From contig JAFREE010000084.1 of the NCBI GenBank assembly GCA_019400425.1, positions 42,208 to 106,207 on the forward strand: a stretch of DNA of 64,000 bases, in the 5' to 3' direction. The stretch comes from Hymenochaete sp. R1. Lineage: Eukaryota > Basidiomycota > Agaricomycetes > Hymenochaetales > Hymenochaetaceae. Within the stretch, counting starts at the first letter, position 1. Every line of letters begins with the position of its first letter. The notes under the pieces are model-generated. The model searched no databases, had not been told where the DNA came from, and was given only the letters and a program-made list of their open reading frames with translations. The position numbers and the translations under genes were made by a program. This document shows positions 22,263 to 33,459 of this stretch, piece after piece.

Positions 22263-23737
22263 ATGTCCGCCGCAAACGATCTGAATGCCGTCCAAACGCC
22301 AGGTTATGGCTTCGCCGCCTCAAATGGCACTGAGACTATCGGCAACGCTTCGTCCTTTCTGTACCCACACCATTCTGCTGAGCTTGCTTCGGAGCTTATC
22401 TTGACGGCTCACACCCTCGTTTCTCCGCGAGGCCGTGGTATCTATGCTACAGACGAAACGCCAGAAGGTATTGAGGCTCGCTTAGTCGCAGCCTTCGGAG
22501 AGGAAGGACAGTCGAAGGCTCATGGATGGACGGAAGACGAGAAGAAGGATAAAAGGAAGCGGTGGAGAGAGTGCTTATACGAAAGCCTACCGAGCGGTGA
22601 GCAGCTACTCTATATCTCGTATATTTACGAAACTGTATTATACCATCCTCCGCTAACGATACGAGCGATCCGACAGAGTTCATTTCTGGAGTCATCTTGC
22701 ACGCAGAGACCCTCCATGACTTCCAACTTGCGCCGATTCTCGAAGCGCGAGGCATCATCCCAGGCATCCGAGCAGACACTGACTCGCACCCACTCCCCAT
22801 CTCACCCCTCGAACCAGCGACTCAAGGCCTCGATGACCTCTTACCCAGACTACAAAAGGCAAGGAAAGCCGGAGCTCGTTTCTCCAAGGTAACCCCCTCA
22901 TCCGTACCTCTCACCTTCTCAATCAACCCGTTAAATGTCATTTCATAATTGCATCGCTGATCTTTTCTTGTACAGTGGCGAGCTCCGGTACTCTGCAACT
23001 CCTCCAACCTGCCTACGCCCGCCGCGCTCGAGCACCAAGCAGAGTCGCTCGCGCGCTTCGCCGCCATCTCGCAACAAGCAGGACTCGTCCCCATAGTCGA
23101 GCCCGACGTCGATTTCGGCGAAGACGCGAGCCTCGGGCGGAGTGTGGAGGTTCATGCGAAGATCATTGGGATGATCTACGCGCGGTGCGCGGCGTATGGG
23201 GTGTTGATCGAAGGTATGCACCATTCGGCGTTCGCGATTCGTCGAACTCAAACTTAAACTCTCTACAAACGCGCGCGAACTTCAAATTGCGTCGTCTCAG
23301 GTACCCTCATCAAGCCATCCTTCGCGCAACCAGGCCTCAAACACCCTTCTCGCTCCTCGGTGACTCCAGACGACATCGCTCTAGCCACGGCGACAGTCCT
23401 CGCCCGGACCCTCCCCGTAGGCGTCGCAGGCGTCGTCTTCCTCTCCGGAGGCCTCTCAGACGCCGACAGCGCACTATACCTGGAACGTGTGAACGCTATC
23501 GTCGATAACGCACGTTCGCAAGTCCAGGTTCGATCGGAGGACTCAGTTCCTATAGCGCATGCTCATGCTCATGCTCATGTGCTCGCGCGTCTTCCGCCTT
23601 TGAGCTTTTCGTTTGGACGTGGGCTGCAGGGAGGGGCGATGCAGAAGTGGGTGAGAGGAGACGAGGGCGGAGCTTGTCGGGAGTTTAGGGATAGGGCCAA
23701 GGCGTGTTCGGAGGCTGCTAAAGGCGGGGCAAAGTGA
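22263..23737 (+). CDS. Class I (Schiff-base) fructose-bisphosphate aldolase-like, four exons
   Basis: Exons 22263-22596, 22677-22888, 22976-23213 and 23301-23737 give 406 aa. Class I aldolases cleave fructose-1,6-bisphosphate to two triose phosphates through a lysine Schiff base. Visible: YATDETPEGIEARL (equivalent of AADES), ARFSKWRAP (active-site Lys and Arg), GLVPIVEPDVDF (two Glu), GTLIKPSFAQPG (Schiff-base Lys) and VVFLSGG. SFSFGRGLQ holds the phosphate-binding Arg. Two departures: the YQKADDG segment with its phosphate-binding Lys is replaced by HDFQLAP, and the C-terminal Tyr tail is missing (ends AKGGAK). A GCTCAT repeat adds a His-Ala run in the last exon. Fungi normally use class II aldolase for glycolysis, so this may have another aldol substrate. 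Confidence 0.88.
23561..23578 (+). repeat. GCTCAT hexanucleotide repeat inside aldolase exon 4
   Basis: Three perfect GCTCAT units that, with their flank, encode an Ala-His run (HAHAHAHAH). It lies where class I aldolases have a variable loop. Confidence 0.8.
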
Positions 23738-24933
23738 ATATTAATGAGAGGTGCAAGGCTCTTGGTTTTGGTAAGCGTGTCCTCTCCTTTACTTTCACTT
23801 CGAGTATGTGACTGACGAATCACATTCGAATGCGTCTAGGATGCTAAGAATAAATGAATGAATTCTTATAGAGGGATGTGATTTTTATTTTTACCGACAA
23901 TGCGATGGATTCTGTTGTCTACCCTGCTCTAACTCGTCTTTCTGCATCCAGCTGCTGCGCCAGTCTACGAATCTATACTCTACATACCGGTTTACACTCA
24001 ACCGCTCTGTCCGTCAAGTAAAGCACGTATCACCACCTCTTTGCACAAATCGCTTGTTGAATCAATCGAGGGCGAGAGTAAAGAAGAGGTGATAACGCCT
24101 TTTTTTTTTAAAAAAAAAAGCCTTAGCCGATCCTTTGAGTGCAGTATATAAACGTCTCTTTACTTGGTCTTGAGCGCTTCGACTGCCTGTACATGTAGAA
24201 GCGATTGAAGCTTAAAGACGCTGGCAATTACTTTGACCCGTGTCATCAAAGGAATAGACAAAATGAGTGCCGTCGTTCAAGTTTGTACTACGTTGAGGCG
24301 AAAATCAAGGATCCGATCCCGACAAGCCCGCTTGTCCAAACCGTCTGCTGAGCTGTATTCAGTGGATAAACGGCACCCGGGTCGGTGATAGCACTTACAT
24401 TAATATTGTGTGCGTTTTTCCATCTGGATTTCTGGAACACCCAGACCCAGACCCCAGCTACGGCCTTAAGCTCGAGACTGAGACTGTCGCCCTGCTTATC
24501 AATAATATCGAGTAAGTTATTGATAATATTAATCCCCGGAACGGTGTGGTCATCGGGGTCGTGGTCGGGACCAGATTGGTAGTAGTACTGGCCTCGAGGA
24601 CTCGGAGTACATAAGAATGACGCTCATAGTGCAATCTCATGGTACGAGTGTGTCTCTCCGTCTCTCCATTACCCGTCTCCTTCGCTCTCGACCTCATCCT
24701 TAAGCTTGTCTTGTGTTCCGACCACGTTCACGTTCGCGCTCATACACGCACCCTCGACCCAACTCCGAGTGCCCATCCCAGCACCTCCCGTTAACTTTCA
24801 CCTGTGCCCGAGCTATTCGAAGCATCTGACTTGAAGTAAGCTATTCGACTTGATGCTCAACGAGTGACACAATGGATATAATCTTGCTAAAAGAAAATCG
24901 ATCGTGTTCGTTATCGGATTTTGCGTGTTGTAG
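23738..24933. other. Intergenic, 1.2 kb
   Basis: 3' flank of the aldolase and promoter of the small ABM-like gene. Contains a T10-A10-like homopolymer junction at about 24100-24119 and an AT-rich patch at about 24495-24535. No gene seen. Confidence 0.5.
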
Positions 24934-25620
24934 ATGGCGTCGACCCCGGACACACTCCCCGACGATAAACCTATCGTCCTCGCGGTCCAGGTGTGTCTCC
25001 CATCCCCCATCCTCCATCCCCCATCGCCGTCCTCGCTCACCTTTGTTCATGTTCGATGTTCAATCGCCCAACGTCCGCGCACTACTCTTGATTTCGGAAG
25101 CTAGTCGCGAAGCCGGACCAACGAGATGTCGTCCACCAGATGTTGACCGAACTCAAGAAACGGGCCAACTCGGGTGAAGAGCCGCTAGCGACGAAGTACG
25201 ATTTCGTCGAGCACAAAAACTCGTTCGCTTTGTGGGAGGAGTGAGTCCGTTTGCCTTTTCTTGTTTCTTATTTCTTTTCGCCGTCTTTCTGGCTGTTGTG
25301 TACTTTGACACGCTGAAACTTCCTTGATCACGTCTCTGTCATCTCTCACTTTTATCAGGTACGCGAATAAGCAGGGTTTCGTCGAGTACGTTCTTCGTTA
25401 GTACCGGGGTACCAGGTCATCGAGTCATACATTCCATGATTTTAGCCACATAAATGGCGACTTGTTCAAGAATTTCAAGGCCAAGACTGATGAGTTACTC
25501 GACGGGGTGAGTGTTGAAGATCTTTTGGTGCTGCTAAACGACAGCTCTGATACCAACCGCTTCTAGCCCATGGATATCAAGTTCTACCCCGCTGGGCCGT
25601 ATACCACTACGGAACTCTGA
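24934..25620 (+). CDS. Small dimeric alpha/beta-barrel (ABM-like) protein, five exons
   Basis: Exons 24934-24990, 25101-25240, 25359-25385, 25446-25506 and 25567-25620 give 112 aa; every junction keeps frame and has GT/AG ends, with a 27-bp exon 3. The sequence runs from LAVQLVAKPDQ (beta strand) through a helix, YDFVEHKNSFALWEEYANK (strand then helix) and HINGDLFKNF to the final strand MDIKFYP. This order is typical of the antibiotic-biosynthesis-monooxygenase / stress-responsive dimeric alpha-beta barrel fold: small cofactorless enzymes or dimerising proteins. The fold is inferred from pattern only, and no substrate can be given. It converges with the PNPO-like gene. Confidence 0.7.
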
Positions 25621-25799
25621 AGTGTACAGGATGCAGGAGAAGGTCCATGTATGCATTTTCCGATGTTATTTTTTTCTCTTCCGAAGCTGGGTAGTGTAAT
25701 TCAAATTGTTCAATTCGTTCGACTGTATGTAAAACGGCCCACAGTATGAAGTATGTAGAGTACAACAGTGTGTTTCCTTGCTCTTGCTCGAAGTGCTGC

Positions 25800-26548
25800 T
25801 CATGGAGCTAGACGCTCAATTGTCCACTTTTCGGACTCGTCTTTGCGAATGTATCGTACCCGATCATGCAGTCTCGACGGCTTTCCTGCCCAGAACTCGA
25901 CTTCGCTATGAACCATAAAACAATCAGAAATACAGACGAAAAGAAAGATGCATATACATACGTCGGGACGACCCTCCATCCTCCCCAAAACTCAGGCAGC
26001 GGCACGTCCACCTCCCCCTCCTCCTCCCCAGCCCGTATCCCAAACCTCTCCTCAGCCTCCCTAAACCGCCTCGCGACCTCCCCTTCCCCCACCACCCGAC
26101 TCTGCGGACTCGCCCACGCCCCCACCCGACTCCCCACCGGCCGACTCCGAAAATACACCTCGCTCTCCCCCCTCGCAAGCCTCTCCACCCGCCCCACGAC
26201 CCTCACCTGCCTCGCCACCGGCGCCCAATACACACAAAGCGCCGCCCACCCGCCCGCGTCGATCTCGGCGCTCTTGCGCGAGGCGTAGTTGGTGAAGAAC
26301 ACGAAGCCGCGCGCGTCGACTTGTTTGAGGAGGACGAAGCGCGCGGAGGGGATCCCGGAGGGGGTGGCGGTGGAGAGGGAGACGGCTTCGGGTTCGGGGA
26401 TGGTGGGGGTCGAGTGGGCTTGGGCGAACCAGGTGCGGAATTGGGCGAGGGGGCAGGGGGAGACGGTGGAGGGTGAGAGGACGTCTGGGGCGTTGTATTG
26501 TTGGTGGGACAGTACGCGGACTTTGTCGGGTTCGATGATGGCGTCCAT
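25800..26548 (-). CDS. PDX3: Pyridoxamine 5'-phosphate oxidase (vitamin B6), two exons
   Basis: Exons 26548-25962 and 25905-25800 give 230 aa. The enzyme oxidises pyridoxine/pyridoxamine phosphate to pyridoxal phosphate with FMN. Motifs: [12 protein letters not shown] start, [35 protein letters not shown] (FMN-binding barrel), [18 protein letters not shown], [22 protein letters not shown], then GWRVVP|TEVEFWAG across the intron and the end IERLAP, the family's C-terminal substrate-binding region. The donor GTATGT and acceptor CATAG restore the classic VVPxEVEFW. A longer in-frame ORF to 26668 would add an Arg/His-rich 40-residue leader, a possible alternative mitochondrial form. It is divergent from the next gene, with 191 bp between starts. 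Confidence 0.92.
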
Positions 26549-26739
26549 GGGTGTTTGTGTAGAGTACGATGGGGATGAGTGTCTGAGTCTCAGTCTGGGG
26601 TGAGAGTGACGATGGGGTGGAAAGAAGAGACGATGTCGAGGTAGAAAGAAGAGAGCAAGTCGCGTCATGCTTGCCGTTGAACGACGACGACGACGACGAC
26701 AAGAGGTCTTTCTGCGTCATCAAAGCTCTAGAATTTTCC

Positions 26740-27814
26740 ATGCAGCATTTCTCAAAGGCAACTATTTGCCATCGTAATCATCATCAACATCTCCGAGCAT
26801 TTCTCCGTATACGATGGTCATCAACTCATACGACTCGGAACGATGACGGCACGCTCGTCATTGAGCGTTCTCCTGCTTCTTCTTCACCTCGTCTGGCGCC
26901 GACGCCCATCGCTTTCATCAGTTCTTCCGAGCTGGAAGGCCATGAGGACGTTGAAGCAAACGACACCTTTAGGTGAGTAACATGATTTATTTGATTTAGT
27001 ATGTTACAACGATGACAGTGAATCCATAGATCTGGGAGGACGTTGTGCACCGAGGCTGCCTCGAAGGGCTTCTCGGCGTTCCACATCGACCTCCCTCTCC
27101 ACGTTCAACCAAACGAGACCGCCAAAAGCGTACTGGATCGATTATCGTCGCGTACGTTCTGTATTCTCGCTCTTCGTCGTCGAGTCGAGTCGAGTCGAGT
27201 GACAATGTGCAACAACAGACCTCCGCACCATCCTTCAATCGACTCGTAGTCCATTCCCTCCCATCCTCTACGCACCCACCCTCGGCACCCTCATAGCCCA
27301 AACATTCGTCTCCTCGCACCCCGTCTCTGCTCTCGTCCTCGACAACCCGCCCTTCTCCACCGCCTCGCTCTCATCGACGTCATCCCTCTTCTACCCAAGA
27401 TTGCAGAAGCACTTGTTTCTCGGTGCCAGTAAACCTACCACCACCAGTCCTCAACGCACTCTCCCTGAGTTCACGTTCGAACCGCGCTTCCCGGTCCTCG
27501 TCATCGACCGCTCGCATCACAAGACTCTCAACAGCCAAAGTCAAAGTCAGACCCAACCACAGAGCCAGACTCCCGGAGGACAGCCCTCCATTCCAAACCA
27601 GAACCAGAACCAGAACCAAAACGAAAGCGATGCCCCTTCCCCGATTCCGTCGTTGATTTCGGTACCAAGCCTGCGCGAATGCCGACTTGTACGGGAAGGA
27701 GCGGACTACGTCCACATCCCCGCGGACGCAGGCAATATCGCCAATGCCAATGGAAGTGACAATGCGAGTCCCAACGAGGCGTTCTGGGAGTGGGTCTCTG
27801 AGCTGGGGTACTAG
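26740..27814 (+). CDS. Alpha/beta-hydrolase-like protein, probably mitochondrial, nucleophile Ser apparently lost
   Basis: Exons 26740-26972, 27030-27151 and 27219-27814 give 316 aa. The N-terminus (MQHFSKATICHRNHHQHLRA) is basic and could target mitochondria. The fold is suggested by FSAFHIDLP (strand, oxyanion loop area), ILYAPTLGTLIAQTF (nucleophile-elbow position), SALVLDNPPF, PVLVIDRSHH (Asp strand) and DYVHIPADAG (His loop). The elbow reads A-P-T-L-G instead of G-x-S-x-G, so the usual Ser is Thr and catalysis is doubtful. A low-complexity insert rich in Gln/Asn/Ser (about residues 218-255) sits before the Asp/His part. The second intron contains GAGTC repeats. Exact family unknown. Confidence 0.65.
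27596..27623 (+). repeat. AACCAG repeat encoding an Asn-Gln run
   Basis: Four or more AACCAG-like units inside the last exon of the alpha/beta-hydrolase-like gene. They encode alternating N and Q in its low-complexity insert. Confidence 0.8.
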
Positions 27815-29870
27815 CACTGCCGAGCGCTAGGAATGTTGACCAGGCCAGGCCAAGCCAGTACTGATGGTTTTCGATACGGAAGTGCTTCGAGAACGATCGG
27901 AAAGCTTGATAGCCTCTCGTGTTGTCTAAACGTTGTCTTTTACGACGTCAGCGTGGCAATCAGCGGAGTCTTTGGACGGATTCAATGGATTCTCGCACGT
28001 ATCGACATCGATGCAACTCACTCAGGTATCTCTCTTTTTTCCCCGCCCAATCTCAATGAGCCGTGTTCATTTATCTCACTCGCGATTCCATCTTATGAAG
28101 TTATTTGTGAGCCATGCGTACAGTCCTACACGTGGAGATTGCAGATCGCAGCGTGTTCGTATTACGGCTCGTTCCAGATGGGGCCTATAGCCCTATCCAT
28201 TCCATTATCCAACGGCATCGAAAACGATCATCCAAGGAGAACTCGGACTCGGAGCTTGGGTTTCAATATTGCAAATGACGAGACCTTGATGATGGAAGTT
28301 CCGAATCCGATAAGCTGAAGCTCACTCAGTTATGGATATATTATTGATGATGCCTCGTTCATACTTATATTTCCTCACCCGGACTCCGCCACGAAGATCA
28401 CCTCACATTGACCGGGTTTCGGAATGAACATTGCGATCATTTCACTACTACAGATCGCCTCTATCCTAGCCCGAATCCGATCCCGGCGCAAGAGTTTCCG
28501 GCGCTTATTAGCCTTTATCGCACACGATCGTGCAATAAAAAGCCATCGATATCGATATCAATTGCCTTTTTTCATTGTCAGGAAACATTGAAAAATAAAA
28601 ATGAAGTCAGTGGCAAGGAGCGAGTGAATGGAGGAGCGTGACCAGATTATAACTCAATCGGGACCGGATAGATGCACATCTTGGTTCGTCTCAGCTCACT
28701 TTGGCTTTGCCTCGCGTTCCCGCGACGCTCCACTTACGAGGAACTGCAAGGACCAAGAAGGAAGGAAAGGATCAGGAGAAATGGTGTTGGAAATGCCTAT
28801 GCCTCGCTCCCAGCCTCCCACTCCAAACGCGCAGGGGAAAACATCACCCAACCCCCCTGCTTCGCTTCTTCTGCCATTCAGCCTTCCAATTCTGTTGCCT
28901 CAACTCAACTCAACTCAGCCTGTGTCCCAATGACCGGTGACCCAACTGCACATGCCCTTGAGAACGACACACATATGACCAACCACTCCGTCATGCAAGG
29001 AACCTCTGGTCTGGTGAAGACCCGAACCCAGCCCAGCCTGAGCCCAAAGTCCACCTTGCTCGTGGGCCCAACTCGCTCGGTCCACTCGGCAGCTTTTTTC
29101 CTTACCGAAAACTTTTCCTGTCCGCGAGGTCAGATACATATGTAATTTCCCACTCATGCATGCAAAGGGCCACAGGTATGCACCCCGGCCGTTTGAAAAT
29201 TTTTCCTTACCCATTTCTATCACCATCACTATCACCATCTGCATTTGCCTCGCCTCGCCTCGTCTTTTCCCGTGCGGCATCGCATCCACGTTGCAGCCGC
29301 ATGTTGGGAGGGATGTGTTTGTCGTGTTATGTGCGTGTTTCTTGACGCGTGTATGCGGTATTTGTGTTGAGAAGAGGGGAGGAGGGAGTGAGTTGAAGAG
29401 GTCGAGGTCGAGCGCGCAAGACCTTTAACACCCTGCTCAGCTCTCCCTCCATAACAAACTCGTCTGCGTAACCTTACTGGCAGCTTTGAGTTGCCCTGCT
29501 TTCTCCTCCCTCTTTACCTTCCTTCCTCCCTTCCATTAGGACACCTTTGCCTTTGAGTAGGACAGCCCAGTTCGTAGGTCGGAACTTGCTTGGTTGGGAT
29601 TTTAAGCTTCAGCGCTTTCTTTCGCCCCAGGCCCCTCCCCTCGACGAAAGGTTCTTTCCCCGCTTCATATCGCTTCGGGACGTTTTCATTTCTTTCTCTA
29701 CGGGCTGTGCAACTTGATCGAAGGTCGGCCCTCTTCCTGGACAAGGACTTTCGCGACAGGACGATAATCTGAGCTCTCGTTGACAGATCTTGGCTGCTGA
29801 TATTGTCAACATCGTCATTGGTATCCCGAAGTTGTTTTTTTGATTTCATTGACGAGGAGACTATCATCGA
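27815..29870. other. Intergenic, 2.06 kb, largest gap in the window
   Basis: Between the hydrolase-like gene and the MYND gene on the same strand. Several plus-strand ORFs up to about 160 codons exist (27833-28318, 28672-29145) but none has a recognisable domain or consistent splice structure. A long 5' UTR of the MYND gene or a non-coding transcript could lie here. Confidence 0.4.
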
Positions 29871-31355
29871 ATGCCGCTCGACGTTTCTACCCTCTCCCTC
29901 TCCGTCAAGGACCTATCGCCTCTCCCGCAGCATATACTCTCTCCGAACAATAATTATCACGCACCCAGTCATGCCCCGCCTCCTCCCACCATACTCCGAT
30001 ACCCGGTACCCTACGTCCGAGTCACTCAACACAACTATGCTCGTATGACGCCTGACTCTCCAGGAAGAGGAATTTGCACATCGCATGTCGCGTCATGCAC
30101 AGTCGTGATCCTCCACTGCCCAACAACACGACGAACGACAGTCAGCCACGCACCCAACTTCATGTTCATCACCTCCTTCATCCCCTTAATCGACTGGGTA
30201 ACAGGCGGGGACGGTTTCGGACACGGAGACGGCGGAGGGGCGTCTACCAGCAGCGACAGCAAGTTCGGAGCCAGCTACAGCTATAACAGCACCAGCAGCT
30301 ACAGCGATGACGGCGTCAACGCGAAAGAAGACCCCGAACCCTCGAAAGAGGAGCAAGAGGCGTTCTGCGAGGGGTACGGTGCCCAACCCTGCTTCCTCGA
30401 CGCGCACATCCTCCGCGGGTTCGCCCACGCCCGGCCCGGAGCGGAGCGCTTCGAGCACGCGTCGTGGATGAGCGACTTCCGGGCGTTCTTCCGGGCGGTG
30501 GCGCGCGCGCGCGAGATCCGGCTGAGCATCGTCGACGAGGAGCGGGTGCTGCGGGATGGGGCGGTGTTGGTTGAGAAAGGCTCGGGGAGGGTGACGCATG
30601 TGGAGGTTGGGGAGGACGTGTTGGATGTCGTGGCGCCTACGGGGTCGCCGTCTACGCCGTATTCACCTTCGTCCCCCACGTCGTCGCCCACGCAGCCTTT
30701 CGCGTCGCCTTCGTCGTCGTCGTCATCCTCGTATGCGCATTCACGCGTGCTTCTCACCCTCGAGTCGTCCCTCCCCGCGCTCCGGAACGCGTACACGCCC
30801 CCACAAGAACACCAAGACCTCTTCATCGGCGCCCTCCTTAACGCCCGGCGCGCACCCGAACCGACGCCGCTCCGCCTCCAGTTCGACGTCCGCCATTACA
30901 GACTCCCGCACCCGCTCTCGGACGAGGCGCGCTTGTTGATCCGGTCGAAACGACTGAACGAGGGGCCCGCGAGGATGGCGGCGATCGTGAGGGCCTTTGG
31001 GCTCTCAGAGGATTGGGTTGGCGGGTCCGGGTCCGGGTCCGGTTTAGGTCCAGGACCGGGACCGGGGATGGACAACGCATTCGGGTACGGATATGGATAC
31101 GGGAACGGACACAAATTCGCGCAGCCCACACCCGTCAACACCCACCCGAACACCAACGCCGGCTCTGAGGCGCGCGTGCTCCGGACGTTGCTGTCGTCGA
31201 CGGCGCGGGAGAGGCCGTGCGAGCTGTGTAACGAGGAGGCGACGAAGACGTGTAGTGCGTGTATGGGGGCGTGGTATTGTGGGGATGCGCATCAGCGGAG
31301 GGATTGGAAGATGCATAAGGCGTGGTGTCGTGCGCATACGTTGGCTCAGGCATGA
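29871..31355 (+). CDS. MYND-type zinc-finger protein, single exon
   Basis: Intronless ORF of 494 aa. The C-terminus carries a full MYND finger at about residues 447-483: CELC, CSAC, WYCG, H-Q-R-R-D-W, H, then a final Cys. This is the zinc-binding protein-interaction module found across basidiomycetes, often in large lineage-specific sets. The central part has no known domain; it includes a Ser/Pro-rich segment encoded by TCGTCG repeats (about 30640-30740) and a Gly/Pro/Ser-rich linker (about residues 382-405) before the finger. No SET domain is visible, so methyltransferase activity is not suggested. The start is the first ATG of the frame; a later Met is possible. Confidence 0.8.
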   Translation: MPLDVSTLSLSVKDLSPLPQHILSPNNNYHAPSHAPPPPTILRYPVPYVRVTQHNYARMTPDSPGRGICTSHVASCTVVILHCPTTRRTTVSHAPNFMFITSFIPLIDWVTGGDGFGHGDGGGASTSSDSKFGASYSYNSTSSYSDDGVNAKEDPEPSKEEQEAFCEGYGAQPCFLDAHILRGFAHARPGAERFEHASWMSDFRAFFRAVARAREIRLSIVDEERVLRDGAVLVEKGSGRVTHVEVGEDVLDVVAPTGSPSTPYSPSSPTSSPTQPFASPSSSSSSSYAHSRVLLTLESSLPALRNAYTPPQEHQDLFIGALLNARRAPEPTPLRLQFDVRHYRLPHPLSDEARLLIRSKRLNEGPARMAAIVRAFGLSEDWVGGSGSGSGLGPGPGPGMDNAFGYGYGYGNGHKFAQPTPVNTHPNTNAGSEARVLRTLLSSTARERPCELCNEEATKTCSACMGAWYCGDAHQRRDWKMHKAWCRAHTLAQA

Positions 31356-31836
31356 AGCAGGGGAAAGGGGGGGGGGGGCAGCTTACGCGGTCGTTTCGAT
31401 TGGAGTACTAGTAGTGGAGAGGGATGTCGAGAGCTGGTTCTCTCGGGCACGATTTCAACGAGTCTGAATTGCATATCCACGTGTATAATAGTGTTGTAAG
31501 TTGTAACATACGTTTTGATCCTAGGCAATGGGCATGAGTGGCATCGATGACCCAAACTGTTTGCTGCAACTTTCCTCTCGACGGTGTCGGCATTTCATAG
31601 TGTCGCACAGCGCCAAGGCAACCCGTCCAGCAAATGCGCCAGATAGTGCTTGAAGCGTCTGAGCGCAGCTTGCACGTCGAATCTTACTGTCTTCTTCTTA
31701 ATGTTTTCTTTCGCCACATCTGCTGGAGCATCATCTGGAATTTCCTCGAACCTTATTTAAAAAAAGCAATCACTGTGATAGATTTCACGCCTCGTCGATA
31801 CCAATGTAGCATATGGATAATGAATATCATCGATGA
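31356..31836. other. Convergent intergenic region, 481 bp
   Basis: 3' ends of the MYND gene (+) and the 31837 gene (-). Contains a run of 12 G at 31367-31378 just after the MYND stop codon and one occurrence of GGAGTACTAGTA (31402-31413). No gene. Confidence 0.5.
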
Positions 31837-32484
31837 TCACGACGTTCTCGTCCGTTGTTCTACATTTGTTGTCGCAGTAGCAACCTTCCTGACTTTCTCG
31901 TTCCACCTTTCCCCAGCCTTGCGCTTCGACCTCTGGATGGACTCAGCTTCGTCAAGCTCGAGACCAATGTCTTCAAGCACCTTCAGCACATCAAACCCCA
32001 ACGACTTCCTGTCCTTTACACCCTCCCCCACCACGCGCTCCACAGCCTCGGAAACCCCCTCGCCACAAAAAATGCAACGCAGCACAATGCGGGCCGTGAG
32101 CGCCATCGCAGGATTCGCAGCAGCGGCGGGAAGGACGACGACGACGTTCTTCCCCCTCTGAATGAGCTGCTTCCCCTCCACGAGCGTGTCGTTCGTCCGC
32201 CAGTGGTCGAGGATCATACGGAGGTTGTAGCCAAAGTACTCTTTATGCTCGCCTACTTGTACCTTGCGGGGTTGGTTCCCCGGACCCGGACCCGGACCTG
32301 GACCCGCATCAGGCGTGAAGCGGGTGTCGACGGCGATGGCGAGACTGGCTCCCAGTCCAGTCTTGGATGAAGAGCACGGTCTGTACTCGGCGTCTTTCCC
32401 GTCCTCGTCCTTGTACATGGGCGGCCCGTTGTAGAACTCGAGCTTGCCTTGCGTAGGCTTGGTGCTGCCAGTGCCGGTACTCAT
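31837..32484 (-). CDS. Hypothetical protein, 215 aa, single exon
   Basis: Not recognised. The chosen start (MSTGTGSTKPTQGKLEF) is preceded by a longer in-frame His-rich ORF (to 32640) that looks like 5' UTR. The protein has a Gly/Pro repeat (GPGPGPGPG) at about residues 60-68, a CIFCGEG motif (two Cys) and a basic, charged C-terminal helix (RSKRKAGERWNEKVRKV) that could be nuclear-targeting. There is no signal peptide or membrane segment, and it stands alone with no clear functional neighbour. Confidence 0.6.
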   Translation of the reverse strand: MSTGTGSTKPTQGKLEFYNGPPMYKDEDGKDAEYRPCSSSKTGLGASLAIAVDTRFTPDAGPGPGPGPGNQPRKVQVGEHKEYFGYNLRMILDHWRTNDTLVEGKQLIQRGKNVVVVLPAAAANPAMALTARIVLRCIFCGEGVSEAVERVVGEGVKDRKSLGFDVLKVLEDIGLELDEAESIQRSKRKAGERWNEKVRKVATATTNVEQRTRTS

Positions 32485-33459
32485 TGTCAATTCCGCTGCG
32501 AGACGAGGCACGAATGAGTCTGGTGTGTGATGATGGACGTTTCCTTCATCCCGAGCATGTCTCCTTTTTGTAATGCCATGTCCATGGCGTGGAATGTTCT
32601 CAGGCACACTGTGCGTCTGCAATGTTGAGTTATAGTGCAACTTCTAGTTCCTTTGACATATGAACAAATGAAGGCTCGAAGCATCCGACGTCATAGTAGG
32701 AAGCATTCCAATAAGCTCAAGCTCAAGTATGCGCCTACAACGGGGAAAAAATGGATCCATCGGGTCCCTCTAAGGACGGTCAAAGGGGGTTGGATACCGG
32801 GGGCGCTGTTCCTGCTAGTAGTGTGAGCAGCAGTCAAATGGTGAAATCTAAACCTCAGCTCAGAGAGATTTTTCGGAGGAAAGAACGGAGTGTCGATCTT
32901 TGATGGTTATGTCATACAATGACCTTCAGAATGTCTCCAGAGTCTACGCCTTCAACTGTCACGTCTCTGGCGCCCCCCCGGGGGGGGGGGGGCAACGAAG
33001 TACAGCTGGGGCGAATTTTAATAGTCGACACGCAAGACGAGCAGCAGTTGTCGAGATTGTCGTTGAAGCGAGTGGTCGACGTGTGTGCGAGACGACGCAG
33101 GGACACTCACTGGGACTGGGACCAAAGATCACACAGCCTTCTTGATATCAACGCACTGGCAAAGAACCTAGATTCTCGGTCTTTAAGTGCAACTCGACTC
33201 GAAATGAAAGACTGTCAACGCCAGCATCAGATGAAGATGTAGATATATATATATACGCAGTCGGTCATCAACTCGAAGAAGGAACGGAGGGATCGGGATG
33301 TGAGTGCGTCGACTGCACAAGCGGTCCGTTCAATCATGGGTTATTCATATTCAGTAATTCACAGACTCTCCCTTTAAATAGCACCACTGTTATCTCACAA
33401 TCTCCTCCCACTCCCCCATATCCATCGATCGAATAAACCTATCCTGCACAACACACCCA
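32485..33459. other. Intergenic, 975 bp
   Basis: Divergent flank between the 31837 gene (-) and the SDR gene (+). Contains an abrupt C7-G13 tract at 32973-32992 and a short TA repeat at about 33243-33254. No gene seen. Confidence 0.5.

Noticed and set aside
24100..24119. T-run/A-run junction as a terminator hairpin
   Set aside because: The flanking bases are not complementary beyond the homopolymers; it is more likely a simple poly(dA:dT) tract.
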